Below, piece after piece: positions 1 through 7,994 of a stretch of 50,118 nucleotides of DNA. A program made the translations under genes and the position numbers. How positions within the stretch are numbered: position 1 is the stretch's first letter; the number at the start of each line of letters is the position of its first letter. The stretch comes from Pseudomonas sp. H3(2019). Lineage in GTDB: Bacteria > Pseudomonadota > Gammaproteobacteria > Pseudomonadales > Pseudomonadaceae. The stretch covers positions 1 to 50,118 of the forward strand of contig NZ_VMSG01000036.1 in assembly GCF_007713465.1 (NCBI RefSeq), read 5' to 3'. Under the pieces are notes generated by a model that saw only the letters and a list, made by a program, of their open reading frames with translations, was not told the DNA's origin and made no database searches.

Positions 1-62
1 GTTTCGACTGCGCCGGAAGTGGGGCGAATTATAGACGTCCAGAATCTGCCGTCAAGGGTTAA

Positions 63-683
63 TTACGCTTTTGTTGCAGAAGGTGCTTTTCTGGTCATCA
101 CTCGAGGGATTCGACGCATTACAGAGGGTGCTCGCAGCACTAACAGCAGCGCGCCTATAGATGCATACATCACCCACTCCTTTAGATCCGCCCGAACTAT
201 CCAGAGCATATGCAGCAACCCAAGACCAAGGACCACATAGACCAGGCGATGCAACTTCTTCCAGCGGACACCCAAACGTCGCTGACTGTAACGATTGGAC
301 GTTACCGCCAGCGCCAGCAAACACAGGAATCCCAGACTGCCGATAATAATGTACGGCCGCTTGCTTAGCTCTACACCCAACTGAGACCAATCAAGACCGA
401 GGATGAAAAGCAGATAGGCACTCAGATGCAGAACAACATAAGCAAAGCACCACAATCCGATCTGCCGCCGAATGGCAATCCACCCTGCCCATCCTGTCAG
501 CCTTTGCATAGGCGTCATGCTCAGGGTAATCAATAGCAGGACCAACGCTCCCAACCCCAATCGATCAACCAACACTTTTCCGGGATCCGGCCCCAAGGCA
601 AAACTCCAGGCTTCATACAGCCAGAGTAATGGCCATATAGCCGCAACTATAAAGACGCTAATGCGCCACACTGGAAAACGCAT
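63..683 (-). CDS. msrQ: MsrQ, heme-binding membrane subunit of the MsrPQ methionine sulfoxide reductase
   Basis: Inner-membrane b-type heme protein of 206 residues that passes electrons from the quinone pool or a flavin to periplasmic MsrP. The sequence shows repeated hydrophobic membrane segments (for example around residues 10-25, 45-60, 75-95 and 110-125) and histidines in membrane context, as in the YedZ/ferric-reductase-like family. Its ATG overlaps the last base of msrP by one base, the standard msrP-msrQ order, so translation is probably coupled. Length agrees with the family. The partner gene makes the assignment secure. The 62 bases beyond its stop hold no recognisable gene. Confidence 0.93.
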   Translation of the reverse strand: MRFPVWRISVFIVAAIWPLLWLYEAWSFALGPDPGKVLVDRLGLGALVLLLITLSMTPMQRLTGWAGWIAIRRQIGLWCFAYVVLHLSAYLLFILGLDWSQLGVELSKRPYIIIGSLGFLCLLALAVTSNRYSQRRLGVRWKKLHRLVYVVLGLGLLHMLWIVRADLKEWVMYASIGALLLVLRAPSVMRRIPRVMTRKAPSATKA

Positions 684-1696
684 CAGTAATTCTTCCGTAG
701 ATCGAGGCCTGTATAGAGAGAAGCGACTTCATCTGCGTAGCCATTGAACATCTGTGTGTCACGCACATTAGGCTTGAACAGCCCGCTCGGCAGGCGCCGC
801 TCCCTGGCCTGAGTCCAACGCGGATGATCAACCGTCGGGTTCACGTTCGCGTAAAAGCCATACTCATCGGACGCGATGCTCTGCCAGGTGGTTTTCGGCT
901 GCTCGCTGACCAGACTGATACGCACGATGGATTTGACGCTCTTGAACCCGTATTTCCACGGCACCACCAAACGCAACGGAGCGCCGTTCTGGTTGGGCAA
1001 CTCACGGCCATACATGCCAACCGCAAGAATCGCCAACGGATTCATCGCCTCATCCAGACGCAGCCCTTCTACATAAGGCCAGTCGATCAAGGCAAAACCA
1101 GAGCGCTGCCCCGGCATGGTCTTGGGGTCCTGCAAGGTTTCAAAACGAATGTACTTTGCCTTGGAGGTCGGCTCGACCTGACGGAGCAACGCAGAGATGG
1201 GAAAACCGATCCACGGAATCACCATCGACCAGGCTTCTACGCAACGCAGGCGATAGATACGCTCCTCCAACTGGTACGGCTTCATGAAGTCCTCCAGCGC
1301 ATAACTCCCCGGCTTACTCACCTCGCCATCGACAACCACAGACCACGGCTCGGTTTTCAGCGCGCCAGCGTTTTGCGCGGGATCGACCTTGTCAGTACCG
1401 AACTCATAGAAGTTGTTGTAGTGAGTCGCGTCCTTGAACGGCGTGATCGCCTCATCCTTGACGGTCACCGCCCCCCATTTGGTTACAGGGAGTTTTTCGG
1501 AAAACCAGGAAGGCGCCTTGCCCGGCTCGACATCCGCGTACCGAGCCGCGTTGTCGGCGCTGGCCCATCGTGGCAGGCCGCTGACCGCCATACCGGCGAT
1601 AGCCCCACCAAGCACACTGCGACGAGAGAGGTAGAGAGACTCAGGCGTGACGTCCGACTCATGGGAGTCGGAAGACTTGGGAAACTTGAATAACAT
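683..1696 (-). CDS. msrP: MsrP, periplasmic molybdopterin methionine sulfoxide reductase catalytic subunit
   Basis: Repairs oxidised methionine in periplasmic proteins using a molybdopterin cofactor. The 337-residue protein begins with a Tat signal: twin arginines at residues 25-26 (SRRSVLGG) followed by a hydrophobic stretch and an ASA cleavage-like site near 46-48. Cys152 in RLRCVEAW matches the molybdenum-ligating cysteine of the YedY/MsrP family. It lies between pssA and msrQ on the same strand. The start has a GGAG ribosome binding site 5 bases upstream, but that site lies in one arm of a perfect 9-bp inverted repeat, listed separately. Confidence 0.95.
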   Translation of the reverse strand: MLFKFPKSSDSHESDVTPESLYLSRRSVLGGAIAGMAVSGLPRWASADNAARYADVEPGKAPSWFSEKLPVTKWGAVTVKDEAITPFKDATHYNNFYEFGTDKVDPAQNAGALKTEPWSVVVDGEVSKPGSYALEDFMKPYQLEERIYRLRCVEAWSMVIPWIGFPISALLRQVEPTSKAKYIRFETLQDPKTMPGQRSGFALIDWPYVEGLRLDEAMNPLAILAVGMYGRELPNQNGAPLRLVVPWKYGFKSVKSIVRISLVSEQPKTTWQSIASDEYGFYANVNPTVDHPRWTQARERRLPSGLFKPNVRDTQMFNGYADEVASLYTGLDLRKNY

Positions 1697-1700
1697 GGCA

Positions 1701-1744
1701 ACTCCGCAGAATTGGAGGACAGATGCACCAATAGACTGCGGAGT
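1701..1744 (-). promoter_or_regulatory. Inverted repeat covering the msrP ribosome binding site
   Basis: ACTCCGCAG at 1701-1709 and CTGCGGAGT at 1736-1744 are perfect 9-bp arms separated by 26 bases. On the minus-strand transcript the 3' arm contains the GGAG Shine-Dalgarno of msrP, so the folded RNA would mask it. It sits in the 63-bp gap between pssA and msrP. It could instead be a protein operator or part of pssA transcript processing. The repeat is seen directly; its function is inferred. Confidence 0.5.
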
Positions 1745-1759
1745 ATGGGGGAAATTACA

Positions 1760-2623
1760 TCACTCGGCGTTTTTGTGCCGACGAAGATGCAACAGGTACT
1801 GCACCGGACCAGAAGCTGCATAGGCGAGAAAAACCAGCAGCAGAATGCGCGGCGGATCGCTGAAGACCACTGCAAACACCAGCACCACCGCCAGGATCGC
1901 TACGAAAGGTACACGCCCCTTCAGATCCAGCTCTTTGAAGCTGTTGTACTTGATGTTGCTGACCATCAGCATCCCGGCGGCTGCAACCATCAGCGCAACC
2001 AGGAAGGACATCTTGGAGCCCTGAATCCCGTAATCGCTGAACGCCCAGACAATACCTGCAACCACACCCGCCGCTGCCGGACTGGCCAGACCGATGAAGT
2101 AGCGCTTGTCTGCAGTGCCGACCTGAGTATTGAAGCGCGCCAGACGCAACGCCGCGCCCGCGACATAGATGAAGGCAACCATCCAGCCAACCTTGCCCAT
2201 ATCCCCCAGCGCCCAGCCAAATGCCAGCAACGCCGGCGCAACACCAAAGGCAACCATGTCCGACAGCGAGTCGTACTCGGCACCGAAGGCGCTCTGGGTA
2301 TTGGTCATGCGTGCAACACGGCCATCGAGGCCGTCGAGAACCATGGCGACGAAAATCGCGATCGCCGCGAAAGCAAAATACTTGCTCGCGCTTGCAGCAT
2401 CACCCGCACTCAAGGCGCTCTGGGCACTCATCGAGTTGATGATGGAATAAAACCCTGCGAACAGGTTCGCAGTGGTGAACAGATTCGGCAGAAGATAGAT
2501 ACCACGATGCCGGACTTTACGGCCTTCAGCGTCATGCCCTTCTTCGACATGCTCATCGATGGGTAGCAGGCTTTCGGCGTCAGAGGCCTGGTTTGGCTCT
2601 TCGGGACGTTCGCTCATGGACAT
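1760..2623 (-). CDS. pssA: CDP-diacylglycerol--serine O-phosphatidyltransferase
   Basis: Membrane enzyme that makes phosphatidylserine from CDP-diacylglycerol and serine, the precursor of phosphatidylethanolamine. The 287-residue protein carries the CDP-alcohol phosphatidyltransferase signature, with DGLDGRVAR followed by G-A-E-Y-D and S-L-S-D, and several membrane helices. A charged, acidic N-terminal extension of about 45 residues precedes the first helix. It resembles the integral-membrane PssA (type II) rather than the phospholipase-D-like E. coli enzyme. It lies downstream of the ilvC terminator and upstream of msrPQ on the same strand, probably with its own promoter at about 2692-2700. 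Confidence 0.93.
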   Translation of the reverse strand: MSMSERPEEPNQASDAESLLPIDEHVEEGHDAEGRKVRHRGIYLLPNLFTTANLFAGFYSIINSMSAQSALSAGDAASASKYFAFAAIAIFVAMVLDGLDGRVARMTNTQSAFGAEYDSLSDMVAFGVAPALLAFGWALGDMGKVGWMVAFIYVAGAALRLARFNTQVGTADKRYFIGLASPAAAGVVAGIVWAFSDYGIQGSKMSFLVALMVAAAGMLMVSNIKYNSFKELDLKGRVPFVAILAVVLVFAVVFSDPPRILLLVFLAYAASGPVQYLLHLRRHKNAE

Positions 2624-2691
2624 TACCTTGCAACGGTGTGGAAAGTTTCGACAGGTGTCTGCAACAACGGTTCGGCCGCAAACGATGCAGC

Positions 2692-2700
2692 TTTATACCA
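2692..2700 (-). promoter_or_regulatory. Possible extended -10 promoter of pssA
   Basis: On the minus strand TGGTATAAA gives an extended -10 element (TGnTATAAA) about 70 bases before the pssA start and directly after the ilvC terminator. No convincing -35 is visible. The position fits an independent pssA promoter. Confidence 0.35.
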
Positions 2701-2717
2701 GAACCGACCACTCAAAC

Positions 2718-2746
2718 GAAAAAACGCGGCCTAAGCCGCGTTTTCT
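2718..2746 (-). terminator. Rho-independent terminator of the ilvIHC genes
   Basis: AAAACGCGGC (2721-2730), loop CTAA, and GCCGCGTTTT (2735-2744) form a GC-rich hairpin with a T tract on the minus strand. It lies 15 bases beyond the ilvC stop. The symmetrical A/T flanks make it potentially bidirectional. Confidence 0.9.
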
Positions 2747-2761
2747 GCACAAGCTCGTGAC

Positions 2762-3778
2762 TTAGTTTTTGGCTTTGTCGACGATTTTGTTGGCGCCGAT
2801 CCACGGCATCATCGAGCGCAGTTGCTCGCCGATGATCTCGATGCCGTGCGCAGCGTTGTTACGACGCTTGGCGGTCATCGAAGGATAGCCGGTAGCACCT
2901 TCGCTGATGAACATCTTGGCGTATTCGCCGTCCTGAATTCGTTTCAGGGCATTGCGCATGGCCTGACGGGATTCAGCGTTGATGACTTCAGGACCGGTAA
3001 CGTACTCGCCGTACTCGGCGTTGTTGGAGATCGAGTAGTTCATGTTGGCGATACCGCCTTCGTACATGAGGTCAACGATCAGCTTCAGTTCGTGCAGGCA
3101 TTCGAAGTAGGCCATTTCTGGCGCGTAGCCAGCTTCAACCAGGGTTTCGAAACCGGCTTTGACCAGTTCAACGGTACCGCCGCACAGAACGGCTTGCTCG
3201 CCGAACAGATCGGTTTCGGTCTCGTCCTTGAAGGTGGTTTCGATGATGCCGGTACGACCGCCACCAACGCCAGCGGCGTAGGACAGTGCAACGTTTTTGG
3301 CGTTGCCGGAAGCGTCCTGATAGATAGCGATCAGGTCAGGGATACCGCCGCCTTTTACGAACTCGGAACGCACGGTGTGGCCCGGAGCCTTCGGCGCGAT
3401 CATGATCACGTCGAGGTCAGCGCGCGGCACAACCTGGTTGTAGTGGATCGCGAAGCCGTGGGAGAAGGCCAGAGTGGCGCCTTTCTTGATGTTCGGCTCG
3501 ATTTCGTTCTTGTACAGGGCAGACTGGAACTCGTCCGGGGTCAGAATCATGACCAGGTCGGCAGCAGCAACAGCGGAAGCAACGTCAGTCACTTTCAGGC
3601 CGTGAGCTTCGGCTTTGGCAACAGTGGCCGAACCTTTACGCAGACCGACAGTAACGTCAACGCCGGAGTCTTTCAGGTTGCACGCTTGAGCGTGGCCCTG
3701 GGAACCATAACCGATGATGGCAACTTTCTTGCCCTGGATGATCGACAGGTCGCAGTCTTTATCGTAGAAAACTTTCAT
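2762..3778 (-). CDS. ilvC: Ketol-acid reductoisomerase (NADP+)
   Basis: Second common step of isoleucine/valine synthesis: isomerises and reduces acetolactate or acetohydroxybutyrate with NADPH and Mg2+. At 338 residues it is the short class I form. The N-terminal Rossmann motif GYGSQGHAQA is followed by the RKGSAT phosphate-binding loop, and the metal-binding acidic residues lie in the ETDLFGEQAVLCGG region and the C-terminal knotted domain. It is the last gene of ilvI-ilvH-ilvC, 48 bases after ilvH, and is followed by a strong terminator. Confidence 0.98.
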   Translation of the reverse strand: MKVFYDKDCDLSIIQGKKVAIIGYGSQGHAQACNLKDSGVDVTVGLRKGSATVAKAEAHGLKVTDVASAVAAADLVMILTPDEFQSALYKNEIEPNIKKGATLAFSHGFAIHYNQVVPRADLDVIMIAPKAPGHTVRSEFVKGGGIPDLIAIYQDASGNAKNVALSYAAGVGGGRTGIIETTFKDETETDLFGEQAVLCGGTVELVKAGFETLVEAGYAPEMAYFECLHELKLIVDLMYEGGIANMNYSISNNAEYGEYVTGPEVINAESRQAMRNALKRIQDGEYAKMFISEGATGYPSMTAKRRNNAAHGIEIIGEQLRSMMPWIGANKIVDKAKN

Positions 3779-3826
3779 GAATTTCCCCTATATATCCAGG
3801 CCGTTCAGGCCATTCGCTAATTTGGT

Positions 3827-4318
3827 TTAAATGCTGAGTACTTTGTCGCCACGGGCAATCCCGGTGACGCCACTGCGTACGGTTTCCAGAATCGAGGCAG
3901 TGCCGATCGACTGAATGAAACTGTCGAGCTTATCGCTGGTACCGGTCAATTGAACGGTATACACGCTGGCACTGACATCGACGATCTGTCCACGATAAAT
4001 ATCGGTAGTGCGTTTGATCTCGGCGCGCTGGGCGCCGGTGGCCTTGACCTTGACCAGCATCAGTTCGCGCTCGATGTGAGCGCTTTCCGACAGGTCGACC
4101 AGCTTGACCACTTCGATCAGCTTGTTCAGGTTCTTGGTGATCTGCTCGATGATTTCATCGTGGCCAACAGTGGTCAGCGTCAGACGCGACAGGGTCGGGT
4201 CTTCGGTAGGTGCCACGGTCAGGCTCTCGATGTTGTAGTTGCGCTGCGAGAACAGGCCGACTACGCGAGACAGAGCGCCCGGTTCGTTTTCCAGAAGCAA
4301 GGAAATAATATGCCGCAT
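3827..4318 (-). CDS. ilvH: Acetolactate synthase small (regulatory) subunit
   Basis: Regulatory subunit of acetohydroxyacid synthase; it binds valine for feedback inhibition and activates the large subunit. The chosen ATG at 4318 gives 163 residues starting MRHIISLLLENEPGALSRV, the ACT-domain start seen across the family. A start 30 bases upstream is open but would overlap the end of ilvI and add residues that the family lacks. The N-terminal ACT domain covers roughly residues 4-78 and the C-terminal ALS_ss domain roughly 83-157. The gap to the ilvI stop is 2 bases, so coupling is likely. Confidence 0.97.
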   Translation of the reverse strand: MRHIISLLLENEPGALSRVVGLFSQRNYNIESLTVAPTEDPTLSRLTLTTVGHDEIIEQITKNLNKLIEVVKLVDLSESAHIERELMLVKVKATGAQRAEIKRTTDIYRGQIVDVSASVYTVQLTGTSDKLDSFIQSIGTASILETVRSGVTGIARGDKVLSI

Positions 4319-4320
4319 GA

Positions 4321-6045
4321 TTACGTACGCTCCGTCTTGCTCAGCCACATATCGCGCATGGAGCCATCTTTGATCTGCATCGGATAGACGTGCTCGCTGG
4401 TGTCGACCGAAATATCGAGCACCACCAAGCGATCTTTCATGGCGAACGCTTCCTCCATCTTCGACTTCAAATCCTTCGAGTCGGTGATGCGCACGCCGAC
4501 GTGACCATAGGCCTCTGCCAGCTTGACGAAGTCAGGCAGCGATTCCATGTAGGAGTGCGAGTGACGGCTGCCGTAACTCATGTCCTGCCACTGGCGAACC
4601 ATACCCAGAACACCGTTGTTCAGGATGACGATTTTTACCGGCAAACCGTATTGCAGGCAGGTGGACAGTTCCTGAATGTTCATCTGGATACTACCCTCGC
4701 CCGTCACGCAGGCGACATCGGCATCCGGGAAGCTCAACTTGATGCCCATGGCCGCCGGAAAACCGAAGCCCATGGTGCCCAGGCCACCGGAGTTGATCCA
4801 GCGGTTCGGCTTATTGAACTTGTAGTACTGCGCCGCGAACATTTGGTGCTGGCCCACGTCGGAGGTCACAAACGCATCGCCCTTGGTCACTTCGCAGAGG
4901 GTTTCGATCACGGTTTGCGGCTTGATAACGCTACCGTCGCCCTTTTCATACGGGAACAGGCCACGATCACCACGCCACTCGTCAACTTGCTTCCACCAGC
5001 TGGCAACAGACTCCTTATTCGGAGTCTCGCCGATTTCCTTGAGGATCGCGACCATTTCGGTCAGGACGCTCTCAACCGGGCCAACGATAGGCACGTCTGC
5101 CTTGATGGTCTTGGAAATCGAAGCCGGATCGATGTCGATGTGAATGATCTTGGCGTTCGGACAGAACTTGGCCGGGCCGTTGATCACGCGGTCATCGAAA
5201 CGCGCGCCGACAGCGAGAATCACGTCAGCATGGTGCATGGCCAGGTTGGCGGTGTAGCTACCGTGCATGCCGAGCATGCCGATGAACTGACGGTCGGTGC
5301 CAGGGTAGGCACCCAGGCCCATCAGGGTGTTGGTCACTGGCAAGTTGAGCATTTGCGCCAGTTCGGTCAGCGGCGCGGAACCACCGCCGAGGATCACGCC
5401 GCCGCCCGAGTACAGCACGGGACGCTTGGCCGCCAGGAGCATTTCTGCTGCCTTGCGGATTTGCCCGGAGTGACCACGAACCGCCGGGCTGTAGGAGCGC
5501 AGCTTGGCTTTTTTCGGGAAGACGTATTCGAATTTTTCGGCCGGGTTGGTCATGTCTTTCGGGATATCGACAACGACAGGACCAGGGCGACCGGATTGCG
5601 CCAGGTAGAACGCTTTCTTCATGACTTCCGGGATTTCCGACGCGTGCTTGATCATGAAGCTGTGCTTCACGATTGGCCGGGAGATACCGATCATGTCGGT
5701 TTCCTGGAACGCATCGGTGCCTACCATGGTGCTAGGCACCTGGCCGGAAATGATCACCATCGGAATGGAGTCCATGTAGGCCGTGGCAATACCGGTGATG
5801 GCGTTGGTTGCGCCCGGGCCAGAGGTCACCAGCACTACACCGGCTTTACCGGTAGCACGGGCATAGCCGTCAGCCATATGGGTCGCAGCCTGTTCGTGAC
5901 GAACCAGGATGTGGGTCACTTCCGGTTCTTTGAACAGGGCATCGTATACATGAAGGAGAGCACCGCCCGGGTACCCGTAGATATATTTGACGCCTTCGTC
6001 ACGCAAAAAGCGGACGAGCATCTCACCGCCAGATAAAAGCTCCAC
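4321..6045 (-). CDS. ilvI: Acetolactate synthase large (catalytic) subunit
   Basis: TPP-dependent enzyme that condenses pyruvate with pyruvate or 2-ketobutyrate, the first common step of valine/isoleucine synthesis. A GTG start at 6045 gives 574 residues beginning VELLSGGEMLVRFL and is preceded by AGAGGTG at good spacing. An upstream ATG (6123) would add 26 atypical residues. The N-terminal TPP-binding domain contains the catalytic glutamate in RHEQAATHMADGY, the central domain binds FAD, and the C-terminal domain has the GEGSIQMN cofactor motif. First gene of ilvIHC. Confidence 0.97.
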   Translation of the reverse strand: MELLSGGEMLVRFLRDEGVKYIYGYPGGALLHVYDALFKEPEVTHILVRHEQAATHMADGYARATGKAGVVLVTSGPGATNAITGIATAYMDSIPMVIISGQVPSTMVGTDAFQETDMIGISRPIVKHSFMIKHASEIPEVMKKAFYLAQSGRPGPVVVDIPKDMTNPAEKFEYVFPKKAKLRSYSPAVRGHSGQIRKAAEMLLAAKRPVLYSGGGVILGGGSAPLTELAQMLNLPVTNTLMGLGAYPGTDRQFIGMLGMHGSYTANLAMHHADVILAVGARFDDRVINGPAKFCPNAKIIHIDIDPASISKTIKADVPIVGPVESVLTEMVAILKEIGETPNKESVASWWKQVDEWRGDRGLFPYEKGDGSVIKPQTVIETLCEVTKGDAFVTSDVGQHQMFAAQYYKFNKPNRWINSGGLGTMGFGFPAAMGIKLSFPDADVACVTGEGSIQMNIQELSTCLQYGLPVKIVILNNGVLGMVRQWQDMSYGSRHSHSYMESLPDFVKLAEAYGHVGVRITDSKDLKSKMEEAFAMKDRLVVLDISVDTSEHVYPMQIKDGSMRDMWLSKTERT

Positions 6046-6443
6046 GTTGTTCACCTCTAAAACGCCAGAATACCGCCCACATAAGGGGACGGGTCTTAAT
6101 AGGTTTACTTCTCGGCAGAGCATGAGCGACGGTGGTCGCCGACTACGTCAGCACTGACTGAGCAAGTATTGGGATCGTCCCAAGTGTTGCGGGGCTTTCC
6201 CACCCAGCGCGAGGTAACGCGTTGCGGGTGTAACAGGTCGGCGCGGATGTGCGCCTCATGATCTGCCGAGTGGGCCTGCTTCTGGCAGTCCCTCTACAGC
6301 GGACTTTGGATTCTTCTGTTTCGCCCTCTGCAAGTCAAGCCGTCAATGTGCTTTATTCGAACTAAGCGCATGAGAACGCAAGAAAAAACCTTTAAACAGC
6401 AGGTGTGTTAGCTTCAATTGCGCACCCACGACAAGGAAACGGC
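6046..6443. other. Intergenic region between ilvI and the DUF4124 gene
   Basis: About 400 bases shared by two divergent genes, with no conserved protein. On the minus strand TTGACG and TTGACT motifs occur about 300 bases upstream of ilvI, implying a long leader. A 38-codon ORF on complement 6143-6259 ends in a stretch enriched in Leu/Ile/Val codons, but no clear attenuator hairpin with a T tract follows it. No RNA gene is recognised. Confidence 0.5.
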
Positions 6444-6866
6444 ATGCGAACGTTCTTCTTCACGGCCAGTCTGCTGATCAGCCTGAGCCCTTTGTGCATG
6501 GCCAGTCCGATCTACAAATGGATTGATGGCCAAGGCGTTACTCATTTCGATGCACAGCCGCCCCAGGGTCAGGAAGCCAGCATCGTGGTGAAACCTGTCC
6601 AGCCCGTCGGCAAACCGACCGAGCCACCACGCAGCAACGTCATAGGCGATCAACAGGCCATCGACAACTCAGTGAAAAAACAGGTCGCCGAGCAGCAAGC
6701 CCAGCTCAAGACATTCTGCGACCAAACGAGAACGAACCTGGCTCAACTGCAGAATAATCCGAGATTACGTGAGGAAGTCGACGGTGAGATGCGTCGCCTG
6801 ACAGACCAACAACGTCAGGAGCGCATCACCGAAGCACAAAAGCAAATTGCGGATAACTGCCAGTAG
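6444..6866 (+). CDS. DUF4124 domain-containing secreted protein
   Basis: Protein of 140 residues starting at ATG 6444 behind AAGGAAA; an upstream in-frame start at 6405 lacks these signals. Residues 1-18 form a signal peptide (FFFTASLLISLSPLCMAS). The next 40 residues contain YKWIDGQGVTHFDAQPP, the DUF4124 signature common in gamma-proteobacterial periplasmic proteins. The C-terminal half is Gln/Arg-rich and probably helical. Function is unknown. It stands alone, divergent from ilvI and convergent with the yqcC-like gene. Confidence 0.8.
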   Translation: MRTFFFTASLLISLSPLCMASPIYKWIDGQGVTHFDAQPPQGQEASIVVKPVQPVGKPTEPPRSNVIGDQQAIDNSVKKQVAEQQAQLKTFCDQTRTNLAQLQNNPRLREEVDGEMRRLTDQQRQERITEAQKQIADNCQ

Positions 6867-6884
6867 GCACTGGCAGTTTCCGGC

Positions 6885-7220
6885 TTAGCGGGAGGCGGTG
6901 ATGAGCTGATCGAACTCTTTGAGCAAGACTTGCAGCTGCCGATCCTTGCCCTGGACATTGCGCGTCGCAAAGACCATCTCGGCCATTTCCTGAATGCCCG
7001 AGGCATTGGGCAGCGGCAGGTTGTTCTCGAGAATGGCTTTCATGCGTGGCAGGAAGATCCATTGCAGCCACTGCTCGAAATCCAGCGTGTCGACGGAAAA
7101 TGGCTCGACACTGGCCAGCGCTTCAGCGCTTGGCGGGAGCTCGTCCCACCAGCCCTGAAGACGCAACTCACGCTCGATCAGCAGCAGCTGTTCAGCGATC
7201 TTCGGAAAGCGGACATCCAT
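6885..7220 (-). CDS. yqcC: YqcC family (DUF446) protein
   Basis: Small cytosolic helical protein of 111 residues. Pro- and Trp-rich motifs ELRLQGWWDELPPS and FEQWLQWIFLPRMK match the YqcC/DUF446 family, whose biochemical role is not known. In enterobacteria the family often neighbours truC. Here it overlaps the stop of lpoP by one base and would be co-transcribed after mrcB-lpoP. Nothing in the sequence suggests catalysis. Confidence 0.8.
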   Translation of the reverse strand: MDVRFPKIAEQLLLIERELRLQGWWDELPPSAEALASVEPFSVDTLDFEQWLQWIFLPRMKAILENNLPLPNASGIQEMAEMVFATRNVQGKDRQLQVLLKEFDQLITASR

Positions 7221-7978
7221 CAGAGCGAAACCTTGGCCTTTTGACGAGCCTGCGCCGCGCCTGCGGAGTCGCCCTGTTTCTCACGCGCCTGGGCAATCAA
7301 GCCCCACAGGCTTGCCTGAAGATCCGGACGCCCATTGGCAAACGTCAAACTGCGACGAGCGAACTGCTCGGCTTGCGCCGCATCACCCTGAGCCAAGCGC
7401 ACCTGCGCCAGACGATAAAGCACTTGCGGCTCACGCGGAGCAACCCGCTGAGCACGCTCAAGGCTGGAGGATGCGCCATTCAGATCACCGCTCGCCTGTT
7501 GTTGCTGAGCAGTGGTCAGCAAGGCCAGCACCGGACCGTCCAGTTGCTCGTCGGCAGACAATCCGCCAGCGCTGCTGGAGGGAGGAATCCCGCTCGGTGT
7601 CGAGGGCATGCTGTAGTTACCCTGATTGATCGGCGCCGACTGCAGCGGTCCGCTGTCCATCTGACCCGGAGTAATCGGACCGGAACTGATCGGGCCAGGG
7701 CTGATCGGCTGAGTGCTGATTGGCGTCGACGTCGTAGCGCCACCGCCCGGGATCATCACCACCACACCAGTGTCACCCTGCGGGATCGCCTGGGTCTGGG
7801 CTTGTGCCGGACGCTTCACGGTCGTTTTGCGGAAACCGCCATTGGCAGAGATCCGCTCACTGTTGGACACAGCCGTACCGGAGTCGACCACTGGAATCGA
7901 GCCGTGCTGCACATTGGAGCAACCGCTGAGCAAAGCCAGAGCTGTCACCGTAATCGCTGGAATAAACCACTTGTTCAC
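7220..7978 (-). CDS. lpoP: LpoP-like outer-membrane lipoprotein, activator of PBP1B (TPR repeats)
   Basis: Lipoprotein of 252 residues: signal peptide with lipobox ALLSGC (Cys20), a long flexible Pro/Ser/Thr/Gly-rich linker (about residues 80-125, with repeated PIS/PIT-Gly-Pro units), then a C-terminal tetratricopeptide region (about 135-250, with motifs such as LYRLAQVRLAQGDAAQAEQFARRSL). It lies 16 bases downstream of mrcB. In P. aeruginosa a lipoprotein of this type next to ponB, named LpoP, activates PBP1B, so the role is assigned by architecture and position. The linker would let the TPR domain cross the periplasm. Confidence 0.75.
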   Translation of the reverse strand: MNKWFIPAITVTALALLSGCSNVQHGSIPVVDSGTAVSNSERISANGGFRKTTVKRPAQAQTQAIPQGDTGVVVMIPGGGATTSTPISTQPISPGPISSGPITPGQMDSGPLQSAPINQGNYSMPSTPSGIPPSSSAGGLSADEQLDGPVLALLTTAQQQQASGDLNGASSSLERAQRVAPREPQVLYRLAQVRLAQGDAAQAEQFARRSLTFANGRPDLQASLWGLIAQAREKQGDSAGAAQARQKAKVSL

Positions 7979-7994
7979 TTGAAACCCTCTTTGC

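Noticed and set aside
4390..6036. 548-codon open frame opposite ilvI
   Set aside because: Codon-phase shadow of a GC-rich gene; no recognisable domain, no ribosome binding site, and ilvI itself is certain.
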